The notes: generated from the sequence alone by a model not told the origin. Counted from the stretch's first letter, positions 1-10,311 are shown. The stretch is 64,000 bases of DNA from Bacteroidetes bacterium ADurb.Bin037 (GCA_002071175.1 MWER01000005.1:1-64000), one strand, 5' to 3'. Program-made: numbers and translations.

Positions 1-933
<933 letters not shown>

Positions 934-1038
934 ATAATTGTAATTATAGCTTGTCCCGTTACGCTCTAATATTAATTCACCAGGAATTAACGCTCTACTC
1001 TTTGTACTTGTTGTACGTAATTGTTATTCTTCCAATTT

Positions 1039-1049
1039 TGTCAATGAAC
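1039..1049 (-). promoter_or_regulatory. possible boxA-like antitermination element in rRNA leader
   Basis: On the minus strand the leader between promoter and 16S contains GTTCATTGACA. This resembles the GTTCTTTGACA-type element that I recall upstream of Bacteroidetes rRNA genes and that may serve as a NusB/boxA site. The position, inside the transcribed leader about 105 nt before the 16S 5' end, is right. The assignment rests on similarity only. Confidence 0.35.
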
Positions 1050-1088
1050 TTGTCTAATAATATCCCCCCCCCTAAAAGAAAAGGGATG

Positions 1089-1121
1089 CAAAGATAAGTT
1101 TTTTATTTCTTCTTTACCAAT
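1089..1121 (-). promoter_or_regulatory. rRNA operon promoter (Bacteroidetes type)
   Basis: On the minus strand, TATCTTTG (1096-1089) matches the Bacteroidetes -7 consensus TAnnTTTG. An ATTGG segment (1121-1117) lies about 20 bp upstream, where the -33 TTTG/TTG element is expected. Transcription would start near 1083 and give a leader of about 150 nt before the 16S. A run of nine G (minus strand; 1072-1064) lies about 10-20 nt into the transcript. The 934-1246 interval holds only this leader and the promoter of the divergent gene at 1247. Confidence 0.65.
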
Positions 1122-1207
1122 ATTTTTTAAAAAAAATTTTTCAAAACCGATCATAAAAAATGTATTTAACACATAATCAACGACAAAATTTTTACAAAAT
1201 TTATACC

Positions 1208-1215
1208 TATCTTTG
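1208..1215 (+). promoter_or_regulatory. -7 element for the glycosyltransferase gene
   Basis: TATCTTTG matches TAnnTTTG and lies 31 nt before the start codon at 1247. The expected -33 region is only A/T-rich, without a clear TTTG, so this is a one-box match. Confidence 0.45.
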
Positions 1216-1246
1216 ATGTCTCGTTGAAACCCGAGTACTATAACAT

Positions 1247-1969
1247 ATGCAAGAAAAAAAACTGGTTGTAATTCCTACCTATAATGAAAAGGAAAACGCA
1301 GAGAAAATCGTCCGGAAGGTTTTCTCGTTGAATGAACCTTTTGATATCCTAGTAGTAGATGACGGATCTCCTGACGGGACTGCAGATATTATCCGCAATC
1401 TGATAAATGAATTCCCAGACCGCCTGCATCTGTTGGAACGTAAGGGCAAGCTGGGACTGGGCACTGCCTATATGGATGGATTTCGTTTAGGTCTAGAAAA
1501 AGGTTATACATACCTTATAGAAATGGATGCCGATTTTTCCCATAATCCCGAAGACCTTCCCCGTCTGGTAGATGCCTGCCGTAAAGGAGCCGATGTATCT
1601 ATAGGATCACGCTACTGCAAAGGGATCAGTGTGATCAACTGGCCCATTGGCCGTGTACTCATGTCGTGGTTCGCATCGGTCTTTGTACGCACGGTGCTTA
1701 ACATGCCCGTTTACGATTGTACCGCAGGGTTTATCTGTTATCACCGCAAAGTTTTGGAAGCCATTGATTTTGATTGGATAAGGATGAAAGGATACGGATT
1801 CCAGATATCTATGAAGTATTACGCCTACAGACTGGGCTTCAAGGTGGTGGAGATCCCTATTATTTTCGTTGACAGGACCGAGGGTACTTCCAAAATGAGC
1901 AGCAGTATCTTTGGAGAGGCTTTCTGGGGGGTTATCAAGCTCCGTTTTCGCAGGATCCGCAAGAAATAG
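1247..1969 (+). CDS. family 2 glycosyltransferase, polyprenol-phosphate mannosyltransferase type
   Basis: The 240-residue protein looks like a dolichol/polyprenol-phosphate mannose synthase (GT2, GT-A fold). The N-terminal VVIPTYNEKEN strand opens the nucleotide-sugar pocket. DDGSPDGT follows near residue 40, and the DAD metal-binding motif (EMDADFSHNPED) near residue 95. A C-terminal IIFVDRTEGTSKMS segment is typical of the subfamily. There is no membrane domain, as in catalytic-only DPM1-like enzymes. It would transfer mannose or a related sugar to a lipid phosphate at the inner face of the membrane. The dihydroorotase starts 9 nt downstream, so the two are probably cotranscribed. The exact sugar cannot be read from sequence. 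Confidence 0.85.
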   Translation: MQEKKLVVIPTYNEKENAEKIVRKVFSLNEPFDILVVDDGSPDGTADIIRNLINEFPDRLHLLERKGKLGLGTAYMDGFRLGLEKGYTYLIEMDADFSHNPEDLPRLVDACRKGADVSIGSRYCKGISVINWPIGRVLMSWFASVFVRTVLNMPVYDCTAGFICYHRKVLEAIDFDWIRMKGYGFQISMKYYAYRLGFKVVEIPIIFVDRTEGTSKMSSSIFGEAFWGVIKLRFRRIRKK

Positions 1970-1978
1970 CGCCTTATT

Positions 1979-3322
1979 ATGCAAATTCTTATAAGGAACG
2001 CAAAGATCGTAAACGAAGGGTCTGTTTTTAAGGGATGCGTAGTTCTGAAAGACAAACGCATAATTAAGATCTTTAAAGGAGCTAATGCCCAGCAGGAAGC
2101 CGGCGCTTATTGTAAAACCCGGGATATGGACATTGATGCAGAGGGTAAGATTTTGATCCCCGGGATTATTGACGACCACGTACATTTTCGTGAGCCCGGA
2201 CAACCCTGGAAAGGCACCATGACCCAGGAGAGCCGTGCGGCTTTGCTCGGGGGCGTAACATCGGTCATGGATATGCCCAACAACTCCCCTGCCATCACAA
2301 CTGCAGAAACCCTTGAAGAAAAATACAGGTTTGCGGCCGAGCGGATGTACGTCAATTATGCGTTCTATATGGGATCTACCAATACGAACGTTGACCAAGT
2401 GCTGAATCTTCGGAAACGTGGGTGTGGTCTGAAGATATTCATGGGGTCTTCCACCGGGAATATGTTGGTTGACGATCCGATTGCCCTGGAAACTTTTTTC
2501 ATGAAATTCGGTGGAGTTATTGCCGCACATTGCGAAGATGAGACCATCATCAGGGAAAATACACGGAAGGCAAAATCAAGATACGGAAATGATATTCCGG
2601 TGATCCTACACAGTACAATCAGGAGCCGGGAAGCCTGCATTGCATCAACACAAAAAGCCCTTGACCTGGCTCTCAAGCACAGGACCCGCCTGCACATTCT
2701 CCATGTTTCGACAAGGGAAGAGGTGGAACTTATCCGAAAAGCACGTCGCATTCATCACGGGATCAGTTGCGAAGCCTCTCTGCCGCATATTTGGTTCACA
2801 CAAGCTGATTACGTACGTTACGGCACACAGATCAAATGCAATCCTTCCGTCAAGACAACCGAAGACCGCGATGCCATCCTTGAGGCCATTGACAAAAGAG
2901 ATATCCAGACTATAGGATCGGACCATGCTCCCCACACTTGGGAAGAAAAGCAAAACAACTATATGAATGCCCCATCTGGCATTCCCCTGATCCAGCATAC
3001 ATGCCAGATGCTCATGGAATGCGTAAGGCAGGAAAGGATCGGGATCACATCTTTTGTAGATGCATGTTGTCATACCCCTGCACATATATTCGGCATCAGT
3101 GAACGTGGTTTTATAAAGGAAGGCTATTATGCGGACCTGGTGCTGATAGATCCGGAAAAAGAACACCTTGTAACTAAGTCTCAATTGGAATACACGTGTG
3201 GCTGGAGTCCGTTGGAAGGACATCTTTTTCCCTCATCAATCACTCATGTATTTGTTAACGGAATGCTTACCGTAGAAAACGGTCAGATTATCCAAAAACC
3301 CCCTACCCTGCCAATATTGTAA
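1979..3322 (+). CDS. pyrC: dihydroorotase
   Basis: This 447-residue amidohydrolase closes carbamoyl-aspartate to dihydroorotate in pyrimidine synthesis. The metal-binding DHVHFREPGQ motif (His67 and His69) is present. So are LKIFMGSSTG with the lysine normally carbamylated between the two zincs, IAAHCEDE, LHILHVST, and GSDHAPHTWEEK with the catalytic aspartate. Length and motifs fit the class I (PyrC/AllB-like) dihydroorotases common in Bacteroidetes. The intact metal ligands argue against a non-catalytic PyrC paralogue. An allantoinase is the main alternative, but no purine-catabolism genes are nearby. The gene ends 1 nt before the DMT exporter start. Confidence 0.9.
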   Translation: MQILIRNAKIVNEGSVFKGCVVLKDKRIIKIFKGANAQQEAGAYCKTRDMDIDAEGKILIPGIIDDHVHFREPGQPWKGTMTQESRAALLGGVTSVMDMPNNSPAITTAETLEEKYRFAAERMYVNYAFYMGSTNTNVDQVLNLRKRGCGLKIFMGSSTGNMLVDDPIALETFFMKFGGVIAAHCEDETIIRENTRKAKSRYGNDIPVILHSTIRSREACIASTQKALDLALKHRTRLHILHVSTREEVELIRKARRIHHGISCEASLPHIWFTQADYVRYGTQIKCNPSVKTTEDRDAILEAIDKRDIQTIGSDHAPHTWEEKQNNYMNAPSGIPLIQHTCQMLMECVRQERIGITSFVDACCHTPAHIFGISERGFIKEGYYADLVLIDPEKEHLVTKSQLEYTCGWSPLEGHLFPSSITHVFVNGMLTVENGQIIQKPPTLPIL

Positions 3323-3323
3323 T

Positions 3324-4253
3324 ATGACCAGACAACGCATCAAAGCATATCTGCTGATATGTGCTACGATATTTCTCTGGGGGATATCGTTTTTATGGAC
3401 CAACAAGCTACTGATCAACCATGTGCCTGTCTTTTTCCTGATATTCACCAGGATAGCGATCGCAGCCGTCATCCTTTTCTTTGTAGGAAAACTGACAGGT
3501 TCAATACAGCGTTTGAAAAACAGAACAGATATTCTGTGGTTCCTTACCCTTGCACTGCTGGAACCATTTTTTTACTTCATCAGTGAAACATATGGGATTA
3601 AACTGACAGGCAGTCCCAACCTGAGTTCGGTTATCGTTTCCAGCATACCGATATTCGGGTTGATTGCAGGCGTTACCTTCTACAGGGAAAAAGTCAATAT
3701 CAAAAACATTGTTGGGATATTCCTTACGGTACCGGGATTGCTGTTGGTAGTGCTCGGAAAACGGAGCTTGGATCTGTTACGTCCGGCAGACCTGCCTGGG
3801 ACTAACCTGACTGCAGGTATCATATTCCTTTTCATAGCAGTCTTTTCAGCAGTAGGACACACGGTAATCCTTAAAAGGCTGACCATGTCATACAATGCAT
3901 TTACCGTGACGTTCTACCAGCATGCCCTGGGAGCGGTTTATCTTTTAGTCCCCTTTCTATTGTTAGATTTGAGACATACGAATATAACACAGTTCCTGAC
4001 CGACGGAGAATTCTGGTATCCGATAATCATATTGTCAGTTTTTTGCTCAAGCATTGCTTTCATGATGTTCACTTCTGTGATCAAGGAACTGGGTGTGACA
4101 AGGACCAGTACCTTTACCGCTGTCATACCCATTATTACGGCTGCCACTGGATTTTTCCTGGGCATTGAGTCTCTGAATTGGATTCAGATAACCGGAATAC
4201 TGATCGTTGTGACAGGAGTTATTCTGTCTCAATTACGTTCAAGGCGGAGCTGA
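3324..4253 (+). CDS. EamA/DMT-superfamily transporter
   Basis: The 309-residue polytopic membrane protein has about ten hydrophobic helices arranged as two EamA repeats. The first repeat begins IFLWGISFLWTNKLL and the second AVFSAVGHTVILKR. This is the drug/metabolite exporter family, whose members export amino acids or other small metabolites. The substrate cannot be deduced. It directly follows pyrC and is the last gene of that plus-strand group. Its 3' end overlaps the convergent tex gene by 25 bp, so no intergenic terminator is possible here. Confidence 0.85.
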   Translation: MTRQRIKAYLLICATIFLWGISFLWTNKLLINHVPVFFLIFTRIAIAAVILFFVGKLTGSIQRLKNRTDILWFLTLALLEPFFYFISETYGIKLTGSPNLSSVIVSSIPIFGLIAGVTFYREKVNIKNIVGIFLTVPGLLLVVLGKRSLDLLRPADLPGTNLTAGIIFLFIAVFSAVGHTVILKRLTMSYNAFTVTFYQHALGAVYLLVPFLLLDLRHTNITQFLTDGEFWYPIIILSVFCSSIAFMMFTSVIKELGVTRTSTFTAVIPIITAATGFFLGIESLNWIQITGILIVVTGVILSQLRSRRS

Positions 4254-6385
4254 ATCCTATTGCGCTCCAGATCCACTTTGAGTACCCTTACCATGACGTG
4301 CTGATGCAGTTTGATCACATCGAGAGGATTACGCACATATTTTTTCCCCATCTGGGATACATGTATTAATCCATCCTGTTTCAGTCCGATATTGACGAAC
4401 GCCCCAAAGTTTGTCACATTGCTGACTATCCCGGGTAAAACCATGCCTTCTTTCAAGTCTTCAATAGAAGAAACCGATTCATCAAATTCCAACACCTTAA
4501 TGGCCGACCTGGGATCACGGCCCGGTTTGTCCAACTCTGTCATGATATCACGGAGGGTGGGCATTCCCGTTCCTTCCGAGATATAATCCTGCAGGTTGAT
4601 CTTCCTGCGGAGCTCTTCGCGCCCGACCAGCTCGTTCACACCCACTCCCATGTCATGGGCCATACGTCTGACAACCGGATAGCTTTCGGGATGTACCCCG
4701 GTGTTGTCCAGGATATCGGGAGCACCGGGGATACGTAGAAAACCTGCGCATTGTTCAAAAGCTTTTTCACCCAATCTTTTTACCTGTTTGAGCTGTTCCC
4801 GGCTGGTAAAGGGTCCGTTTTCCTGTCTGTACTCAATAATATTCCTGGCAAGCTGGGGGCCCAGTCCCGAAACGTAAGTGAGCAACTGTTGGCTGGCAGT
4901 GTTCAGGTTCACTCCTACATGGTTGACACACAATTCGACTGTCTGATCCAAACTTTCTTTCAAAAGCGTCTGATTGACATCGTACTGGTATTGTCCGACA
5001 CCCAAAGATTTGGGATCGATCTTAACGAGTTCTGCCAGGGGGTCCATTAACCTTCTGCCTATGGATACTGCACCGCGTACCGATACATCGTAATCGGGAA
5101 ATTCATCCCGTCCCGCCTGAGAGGCAGAATATACGCTTGCACCGTCCTCATTTACAGAGAAAACCTGCACTTTATGCGGAAATGCGATCTTCTTGAGGAA
5201 CTGCTCCGTTTCACGGCCTGCGGTACCGTTTCCGACTGCAATGACCTGTATATTGTAAGCCTCGACCATTTGCGAGATCTTGCGCATGGCCGTAGTGCGT
5301 TCGTTCTGGGGAGGATGCGGGTAAATGGTATCGTTGTGGAGTAGGTCTCCCTGTGGCGAAAGGCACACTACTTTGCAACCTGTACGAAATCCAGGATCGA
5401 TAGCCAGCACCCTTTTCTGACCCAGCGGGGGTGCCAGCAAAAGCTGACGGAGGTTTGCCGAAAAGACTCCGATGGATTCCAGGTCGGCCTTCTCCTTATA
5501 ATAATTGAGCACCTCATTTTCAATCGACGGATGGATCAACCTGCGATAGGCATCGGTCATGGCTTCCCTAACGTGAAAAATGCTCCCGGCAGGTCCCGGG
5601 GGAAAAGAAATCCGGTCCTTTTTTGCAATAAACATCCGCTCCATCTCTGCCAGTGGAATTGTGTCGGAATGAGGCTTTAGGGCCAGAGATACCACACCTT
5701 CATTAGAGGCCCTAAGCAAGGCCAGTAATCTGTGCGATGCCATAGAACGGATGGATTCGCTGTAATCAAAATAATTGCGGTATTTGATCCCTTCCTCCTC
5801 TTTTCCTTTTTGAACCTTAGCGGTAACCTTCCCTTCCCTAAGGTAAGCGTGCCGTATCCTCTGACGGAGCTCTGCATTCTGGCTTACCGTTTCCGCAATG
5901 ATATCCCTGGCTCCCGAAAGGGCATCTTCAACGGTGTCGATCCCGTCCCGGAGGAAAGTTTCGGCTGCTTCCAGGCAATTGCACGTGTCAAGGTTCATAA
6001 TGGCAAGAGCAAGCGGTTCCAGACCTTTCTCCCGTGCCACGGAAGCCCTTGTTTTCCTTTTGGGGCGGTAAGGAAGATACAAATCTTCCAAACGATTCAT
6101 CTGCCAGCAGTTCTCTATGGCTGAACGCAGTTCAGGCGTCAATTTGTCCTGCTCCTCTATAGACCGGAGTATGGCGGTTTTTCTTTTATCCAGCTCCTGG
6201 TAATTATTCCACAGGGTTTTTACGGCCGCAAGCTGCACCTCGTCCAGAGATCCCGTAGCTTCTTTACGGTAACGGCTCACAAAAGGAATGGTAGCTCCGT
6301 CCTGGAATAGCGTTATGGCATGTTCCACCTGCCAGTCCTTTACATGCAGTTCTCCGGCTATCAGCTCTATGTACTTCTTATTCAT
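4229..6385 (-). CDS. tex: Tex-family RNA-binding transcription accessory protein
   Basis: The 718-residue protein has the Tex layout: an N-terminal helical Tex domain, a YqgF/RNase-H-like domain (VLAIDPGFRTGCKV near residue 345), helix-hairpin-helix repeats (YVSGLGPQLARNII near 530) and a C-terminal S1 domain (GMVLPGIVSNVTNFGAFVNI). Tex proteins bind nucleic acid and act on transcription elongation, related to eukaryotic Spt6. The start at 6385 (MNKKYIELIAG) is preferred because the frame upstream of it lies inside the ClC gene and has no Tex-like sequence. It overlaps the end of the ClC gene by 8 nt, which suggests translational coupling. Confidence 0.92.
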   Translation of the reverse strand: MNKKYIELIAGELHVKDWQVEHAITLFQDGATIPFVSRYRKEATGSLDEVQLAAVKTLWNNYQELDKRKTAILRSIEEQDKLTPELRSAIENCWQMNRLEDLYLPYRPKRKTRASVAREKGLEPLALAIMNLDTCNCLEAAETFLRDGIDTVEDALSGARDIIAETVSQNAELRQRIRHAYLREGKVTAKVQKGKEEEGIKYRNYFDYSESIRSMASHRLLALLRASNEGVVSLALKPHSDTIPLAEMERMFIAKKDRISFPPGPAGSIFHVREAMTDAYRRLIHPSIENEVLNYYKEKADLESIGVFSANLRQLLLAPPLGQKRVLAIDPGFRTGCKVVCLSPQGDLLHNDTIYPHPPQNERTTAMRKISQMVEAYNIQVIAVGNGTAGRETEQFLKKIAFPHKVQVFSVNEDGASVYSASQAGRDEFPDYDVSVRGAVSIGRRLMDPLAELVKIDPKSLGVGQYQYDVNQTLLKESLDQTVELCVNHVGVNLNTASQQLLTYVSGLGPQLARNIIEYRQENGPFTSREQLKQVKRLGEKAFEQCAGFLRIPGAPDILDNTGVHPESYPVVRRMAHDMGVGVNELVGREELRRKINLQDYISEGTGMPTLRDIMTELDKPGRDPRSAIKVLEFDESVSSIEDLKEGMVLPGIVSNVTNFGAFVNIGLKQDGLIHVSQMGKKYVRNPLDVIKLHQHVMVRVLKVDLERNRIQLRLERN

Positions 6386-8135
6386 GGGATACCTGTGACA
6401 ACTGTTCCCGGTAAGCTGAAAAAATCCGTGATTTTGAAACGAAACCCATATAACGGAACCGGTCATCGAGCACAGGCAGATTCCAGGCACCGGACCGCTC
6501 GAATTTGTCCATCACACTTTCCATTCGCTCATCAATAAAGACATAGTTCAAAGGTCTGTGCATCAATTCATATACGAATACGTTTCCGTATAATTCCCGG
6601 TGAAACATAATCGAACGGATATCATCCAGGGTAACTATTCCCTGAAGAATTCCCTCCTTGTCTACGACGGGAAAAATGTTTCTTTTGCTGTTTTCAACCA
6701 CTTTTACAAGTCGATCCAACGGATCATGCGGATTGACCGCTAAAAAATCATTTTCTATGACCTCTGAAGTCTTGAGCAACGTAAGTACCGCCTGATCGCT
6801 GTCGTGCGTCAGCAATTTACCTTCCTTGGCAAGACGTTTTGTATAAATGGAATACGGTTCAAAATTCCGGACAGTAACATAAGAGCAAACAGAAGTAATG
6901 ATCAGGGGCATGAGCAACTGGTATCCTCCGGTGATCTCTGCTATCAGAAATATAGCCGTCAAGGGAGCCTGCATAACACCTGCCATAAGGCCGCCCATCC
7001 CTACCAGGGCAAAATTCGATTCGGGAAGGAGCGATACCCCTGTCAGATTAAGCACTCGTGAAATGACAAATCCAAGGATACCGCCCATAAAGAGGGTGGG
7101 CCCAAACGTACCCCCTACGCCTCCTCCGGCATTGGTCAGAGCCATGGCAAAAACCTTGAACAGAAGAACGGCTGTAAAAAAAATAGGGATGAACCAAACG
7201 TTCCTGCTTAGGGAACCGTAAATCAGACTATCAACGGCTCCTTCCACATTATTGTTAAGCAGTGCACTGAGCGAACCGTAACCTTCTCCGTACAAAGGGG
7301 GGAACAGCAGAATAAGCGCACCCAGGAGCAATGCAGAAACGGCCCAGCGGGAATAAATGTTTCCGATCTTTTTAATGCGGCTTTCCATCATGAGTGTGGT
7401 CCTGGTGAAAAACAGACTTACAAAACCGCATGCAATACCGAGTATCAGATAATAAGGGATGTTTGACAGGGTAAAGGGATCAATGGAACTGACAAAACTG
7501 ACCTGACTGCCCGTAATGAGCGAAGATATTGCCGTAGCCGTTATGGATGCCGTAAGCAGAGGGATGATCGAACCCATTGTCAGGTTAAAAAGCAATATTT
7601 CAAAGCAGAACAGTACTCCGGCCAGAGGTGCTTTGAAAATTCCTGCGATAGCCGAAGCAGCCCCGCAACACACCAGCAGGGTAATGCTTCTGTAGTTCAG
7701 TCCTAAAGTGCGTCCCACATTAGAGCCAATGGCCGCTCCGGTGTAAACGATAGGTGCCTCAGCCCCGACCGAACCTCCGAACCCTATTGTCATTGCACTC
7801 GATATGATAGAAGTATAGCAATTGTGCGGCCTGATCCGGGATTTTTCGACAGAAATGGATTCCAGCACCCGGGTCACTCCGTGCGAGATATTATCCTTCA
7901 CAAAATACTTTACAAATAGAAGTGACAGGAGCATACCTGTCCCTGGCAGCAGGAAATACGCCAGACTTTCTGCCTGAATGCTAACATGCGTTGTTAACAG
8001 ATTCTTTACAAACTCAATGGATATCTTGAGCACTACAGCAGCAAGACCGCTGAATAGCCCGATAACCAGGGATAACACCAAAAGCAGTGTGGGCTCGGGT
8101 AAATGCCTAATCTTCGTCCATATCTTCTTCAGCAT
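6378..8135 (-). CDS. ClC-family chloride channel/antiporter with CBS pair
   Basis: A ClC membrane core of about 430 residues is followed by two CBS domains (segments beginning NDFLAVNPHDPLDRLV and VFVYELMHRPLNYV). The filter region reads GGSVGAEAP and keeps the glutamate equivalent to the gating or proton glutamate of GREGP. GGTFGP corresponds to the GxFxP motif. ClC proteins move chloride either as channels or as H+-coupled exchangers, and the CBS pair suggests control by adenine nucleotides. The start MLKKIWTKIRH at 8135 gives 585 residues. Earlier in-frame starts would overlap the upstream acidic-protein gene further; even this start overlaps it by 29 nt. Confidence 0.88.
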   Translation of the reverse strand: MLKKIWTKIRHLPEPTLLLVLSLVIGLFSGLAAVVLKISIEFVKNLLTTHVSIQAESLAYFLLPGTGMLLSLLFVKYFVKDNISHGVTRVLESISVEKSRIRPHNCYTSIISSAMTIGFGGSVGAEAPIVYTGAAIGSNVGRTLGLNYRSITLLVCCGAASAIAGIFKAPLAGVLFCFEILLFNLTMGSIIPLLTASITATAISSLITGSQVSFVSSIDPFTLSNIPYYLILGIACGFVSLFFTRTTLMMESRIKKIGNIYSRWAVSALLLGALILLFPPLYGEGYGSLSALLNNNVEGAVDSLIYGSLSRNVWFIPIFFTAVLLFKVFAMALTNAGGGVGGTFGPTLFMGGILGFVISRVLNLTGVSLLPESNFALVGMGGLMAGVMQAPLTAIFLIAEITGGYQLLMPLIITSVCSYVTVRNFEPYSIYTKRLAKEGKLLTHDSDQAVLTLLKTSEVIENDFLAVNPHDPLDRLVKVVENSKRNIFPVVDKEGILQGIVTLDDIRSIMFHRELYGNVFVYELMHRPLNYVFIDERMESVMDKFERSGAWNLPVLDDRFRYMGFVSKSRIFSAYREQLSQVSHE

Positions 8136-8472
8136 CCGCAAAGTTTGAATCATCCGTTTCGGGAAAATCGACCCCGTCGTCATCTCCCTCCATATCATCT
8201 TCCGAACCGAAGATGTCTTTTTCAACCTCGTCGTAATCGTCAATCTTTACTTCAACTTTCACCAGATATATGGCTTCCGGGATTTCCAGCGTTACGGCAT
8301 AGAAGAAAGTACCGTCCGCTTTGTCAATCTTCATTATATCTTCCATATAATCGGCATAGCCCCGGGGATATTTTTCTTTCCATATATCCATCAGTTGCGG
8401 GGGCATATTCATATATCCGATCACAAGTCTTTTTTTATTGACAGTTGGTTTTTGCACCGGAGTCTTTTTCAT
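8107..8472 (-). CDS. conserved Bacteroidales acidic small protein, function unknown
   Basis: I do not recognise a function for this 121-residue protein. A basic N-terminus (about 25 residues, KKTPVQKPTVNKKR) is followed by a compact region rich in aromatic residues (YMNMPPQLMDIWKEKYPRG and further). The last 40 residues are strongly acidic (runs of D/E from EKDIFGSEDD to the C-terminal EEDMDED). No signal peptide or membrane helix is seen. The start at 8472 (MKKTPVQ) avoids an untypical hydrophobic extension. It lies between argS and the ClC gene and overlaps the latter by 29 nt. The acidic tail suggests contact with basic partners or nucleic-acid mimicry, but that is inference. Confidence 0.75.
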   Translation of the reverse strand: MKKTPVQKPTVNKKRLVIGYMNMPPQLMDIWKEKYPRGYADYMEDIMKIDKADGTFFYAVTLEIPEAIYLVKVEVKIDDYDEVEKDIFGSEDDMEGDDDGVDFPETDDSNFADAEEDMDED

Positions 8473-8532
8473 AGGACAAATTAAAAAAAACAGATTTTGC
8501 TGCAATAATACAATAATATTTTGAATTGCAAA

Positions 8533-10311
8533 TTACATCCTTTCCGGTAATGTTATTCCGAGTAATCCCATAGAAGATTCCAACAGCCGTGCCACCTGTT
8601 TCAGAAGCAGCAGTCGCTGATCACGTAACTCCCTGTCTTCTTCATGAAGTACAGTGACTTCATGATAATATTGATTGAATTCCCTGGCCAGGTCGAAACT
8701 GAAATTTGCTATTTGTGCAGGTGAATAATCACGACCGGATTCTTCTATTATCTGCGGATAATTCGCCATCAATTTGATTAGTCTCAATTCTTTTTCCAAC
8801 ATGGGTCTGCCATACATACGGGAATGATAACCCCGACTGGCAGCCTTACGGAGAATTGATCGTATCCTGGCAAAAGTATATTGAATAAAAGGTCCTGTAT
8901 TCCCATTGAAATCAATTGATTCCCGGGGATCGAACAACATGGTTTTGCGCGGGTCAACTTTAAGTATGAAATACTTTAGGGCACCCAGGCCAAGGATCTC
9001 GAACAGGTGTTCCTGTCCTTCAGGGCTCATATCCTCAAGCTTACCCGATTCCAGGGAGGTTTCACGGGCCGTCTCGATCATATTGTCCATCAGGTCATCG
9101 GCATCGACAACCGTTCCTTCCCGGGATTTCATCCTCCCTTCCGGAAGTTCCACCATGCCGTACGAAAGATGTATAATGTCATCCGCCCAGGAAAATCCCA
9201 GTTTTTTAAGCAAAAGCTTCAGTACCTGAAAATGGTAGTTCTGCTCGTTTCCCACAACATATACATGCGTATCGAATCCATATTCCTGGTAACGGCTTAC
9301 TGCAGTTCCCAGGTCCTGGGTGATGTATACCGATGTGCCGTCTGCACGGAGAAGGAGTTTGCGATCCAGTCCTTCGGAGGTCAAATCACACCAGATGGAG
9401 CCGTCAGGATCCCTGAAAAACACCCCGTCTTTCAATCCCTTCATCACCAGTTCCTTTCCCAATAAATAGGTTTCCGATTCGTAATATATCTTATCGAAAG
9501 TGATCCCCATCCTTTTGTAGGTAATGTCAAATCCCTGGTAAACCCAGCCATTCATCTTTTTCCACAGGTTCAAAACCTGTTCGTCTCCCTGTTCCCATTT
9601 TACAAGCATAGACTGTGCTTCCTGCAGAATGGGAGCTTCTCTGAGAGCTTGTTCCTCTTCCATTCCCCCGTTTACCAGTTCCTTAACCTCTTCCTTATAC
9701 TGTTTGTCAAAACGGACGTAATAATCACCTACCAGGTGATCTCCCTTAATCCCGGAAGATTCAGGTGTTACATTCTGACCGTATCTGAGCCATGACAACA
9801 TGGATTTGCATATATGTATTCCCCTGTCATTTACCAGATTGACTTTTACGACCTTATGACCGTTAGCTTCCATTATCCTGGAAACGGACCAACCGAGCAG
9901 GTTGTTGCGGATATGACCAAGATGGAGCGGTTTATTTGTATTTGGGGAAGAGAACTCTATCATAACCGTCCTGCCGGAAGGAGATCCCATACCATAATTT
10001 TTCGTCAGGGCAATGTCCTGCAACCGGTTCATCCAATATGAAGACGACATTTTCAGGTTCAGAAATCCCTTGATGACCTGGAATGATTCAATTTCAGGGA
10101 GACTGTCAAGGATCTCCCGGCCGATTTCAGATCCCGTCTGTTCTGGGGATTTTCTGCTGATACGCAGTAAGGGAAATACCACTACCGTATAATCTCCTTC
10201 AAATTCCTTCCTGGTCGTCTGCACCTGTAACAGTTCAGGTGCGGGAACAGACCCATAGAGTTTTTCAACCACTTTACCCAGGGCTTCGGTGATGATTATT
10301 TCTGCGTTCAT
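8533..10311 (-). CDS. argS: arginyl-tRNA synthetase
   Basis: This 592-residue class Ia synthetase charges tRNA-Arg. The N-terminal arginine-specific Add1 domain is followed by the HIGH signature (LHLGHIRNN near residue 130). The KMSKS-like loop reads GRMKSREGTVV near 375. The C-terminal DALR anticodon-binding domain ends YHEVTVLHEEDRELR and beyond. The weak KMSKS match is normal for ArgRS. The start codon overlaps the stop of the upstream symporter gene by 4 nt (ATGA type), which indicates translational coupling within the rpoD-led minus-strand operon. Confidence 0.96.
   Translation of the reverse strand: MNAEIIITEALGKVVEKLYGSVPAPELLQVQTTRKEFEGDYTVVVFPLLRISRKSPEQTGSEIGREILDSLPEIESFQVIKGFLNLKMSSSYWMNRLQDIALTKNYGMGSPSGRTVMIEFSSPNTNKPLHLGHIRNNLLGWSVSRIMEANGHKVVKVNLVNDRGIHICKSMLSWLRYGQNVTPESSGIKGDHLVGDYYVRFDKQYKEEVKELVNGGMEEEQALREAPILQEAQSMLVKWEQGDEQVLNLWKKMNGWVYQGFDITYKRMGITFDKIYYESETYLLGKELVMKGLKDGVFFRDPDGSIWCDLTSEGLDRKLLLRADGTSVYITQDLGTAVSRYQEYGFDTHVYVVGNEQNYHFQVLKLLLKKLGFSWADDIIHLSYGMVELPEGRMKSREGTVVDADDLMDNMIETARETSLESGKLEDMSPEGQEHLFEILGLGALKYFILKVDPRKTMLFDPRESIDFNGNTGPFIQYTFARIRSILRKAASRGYHSRMYGRPMLEKELRLIKLMANYPQIIEESGRDYSPAQIANFSFDLAREFNQYYHEVTVLHEEDRELRDQRLLLLKQVARLLESSMGLLGITLPERM

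Noticed and set aside
1607..2530. 307-codon open frame on the minus strand
   Set aside because: It lies antisense to the glycosyltransferase and dihydroorotase genes, whose motifs are intact. Its translation has no recognisable domain.
2645..3223. 192-codon open frame on the minus strand inside pyrC
   Set aside because: It is a shadow of the dihydroorotase frame without family motifs.
6386..6490. 35-codon N-terminal extension of Tex
   Set aside because: The extension lies within the end of the ClC gene and carries no Tex-like sequence; the family start is MNKKYIE.
8136..8243. 36-codon N-terminal extension of the ClC protein
   Set aside because: It lies antisense-free but fully inside the acidic-protein gene in another frame, and is charged and unlike ClC N-termini.
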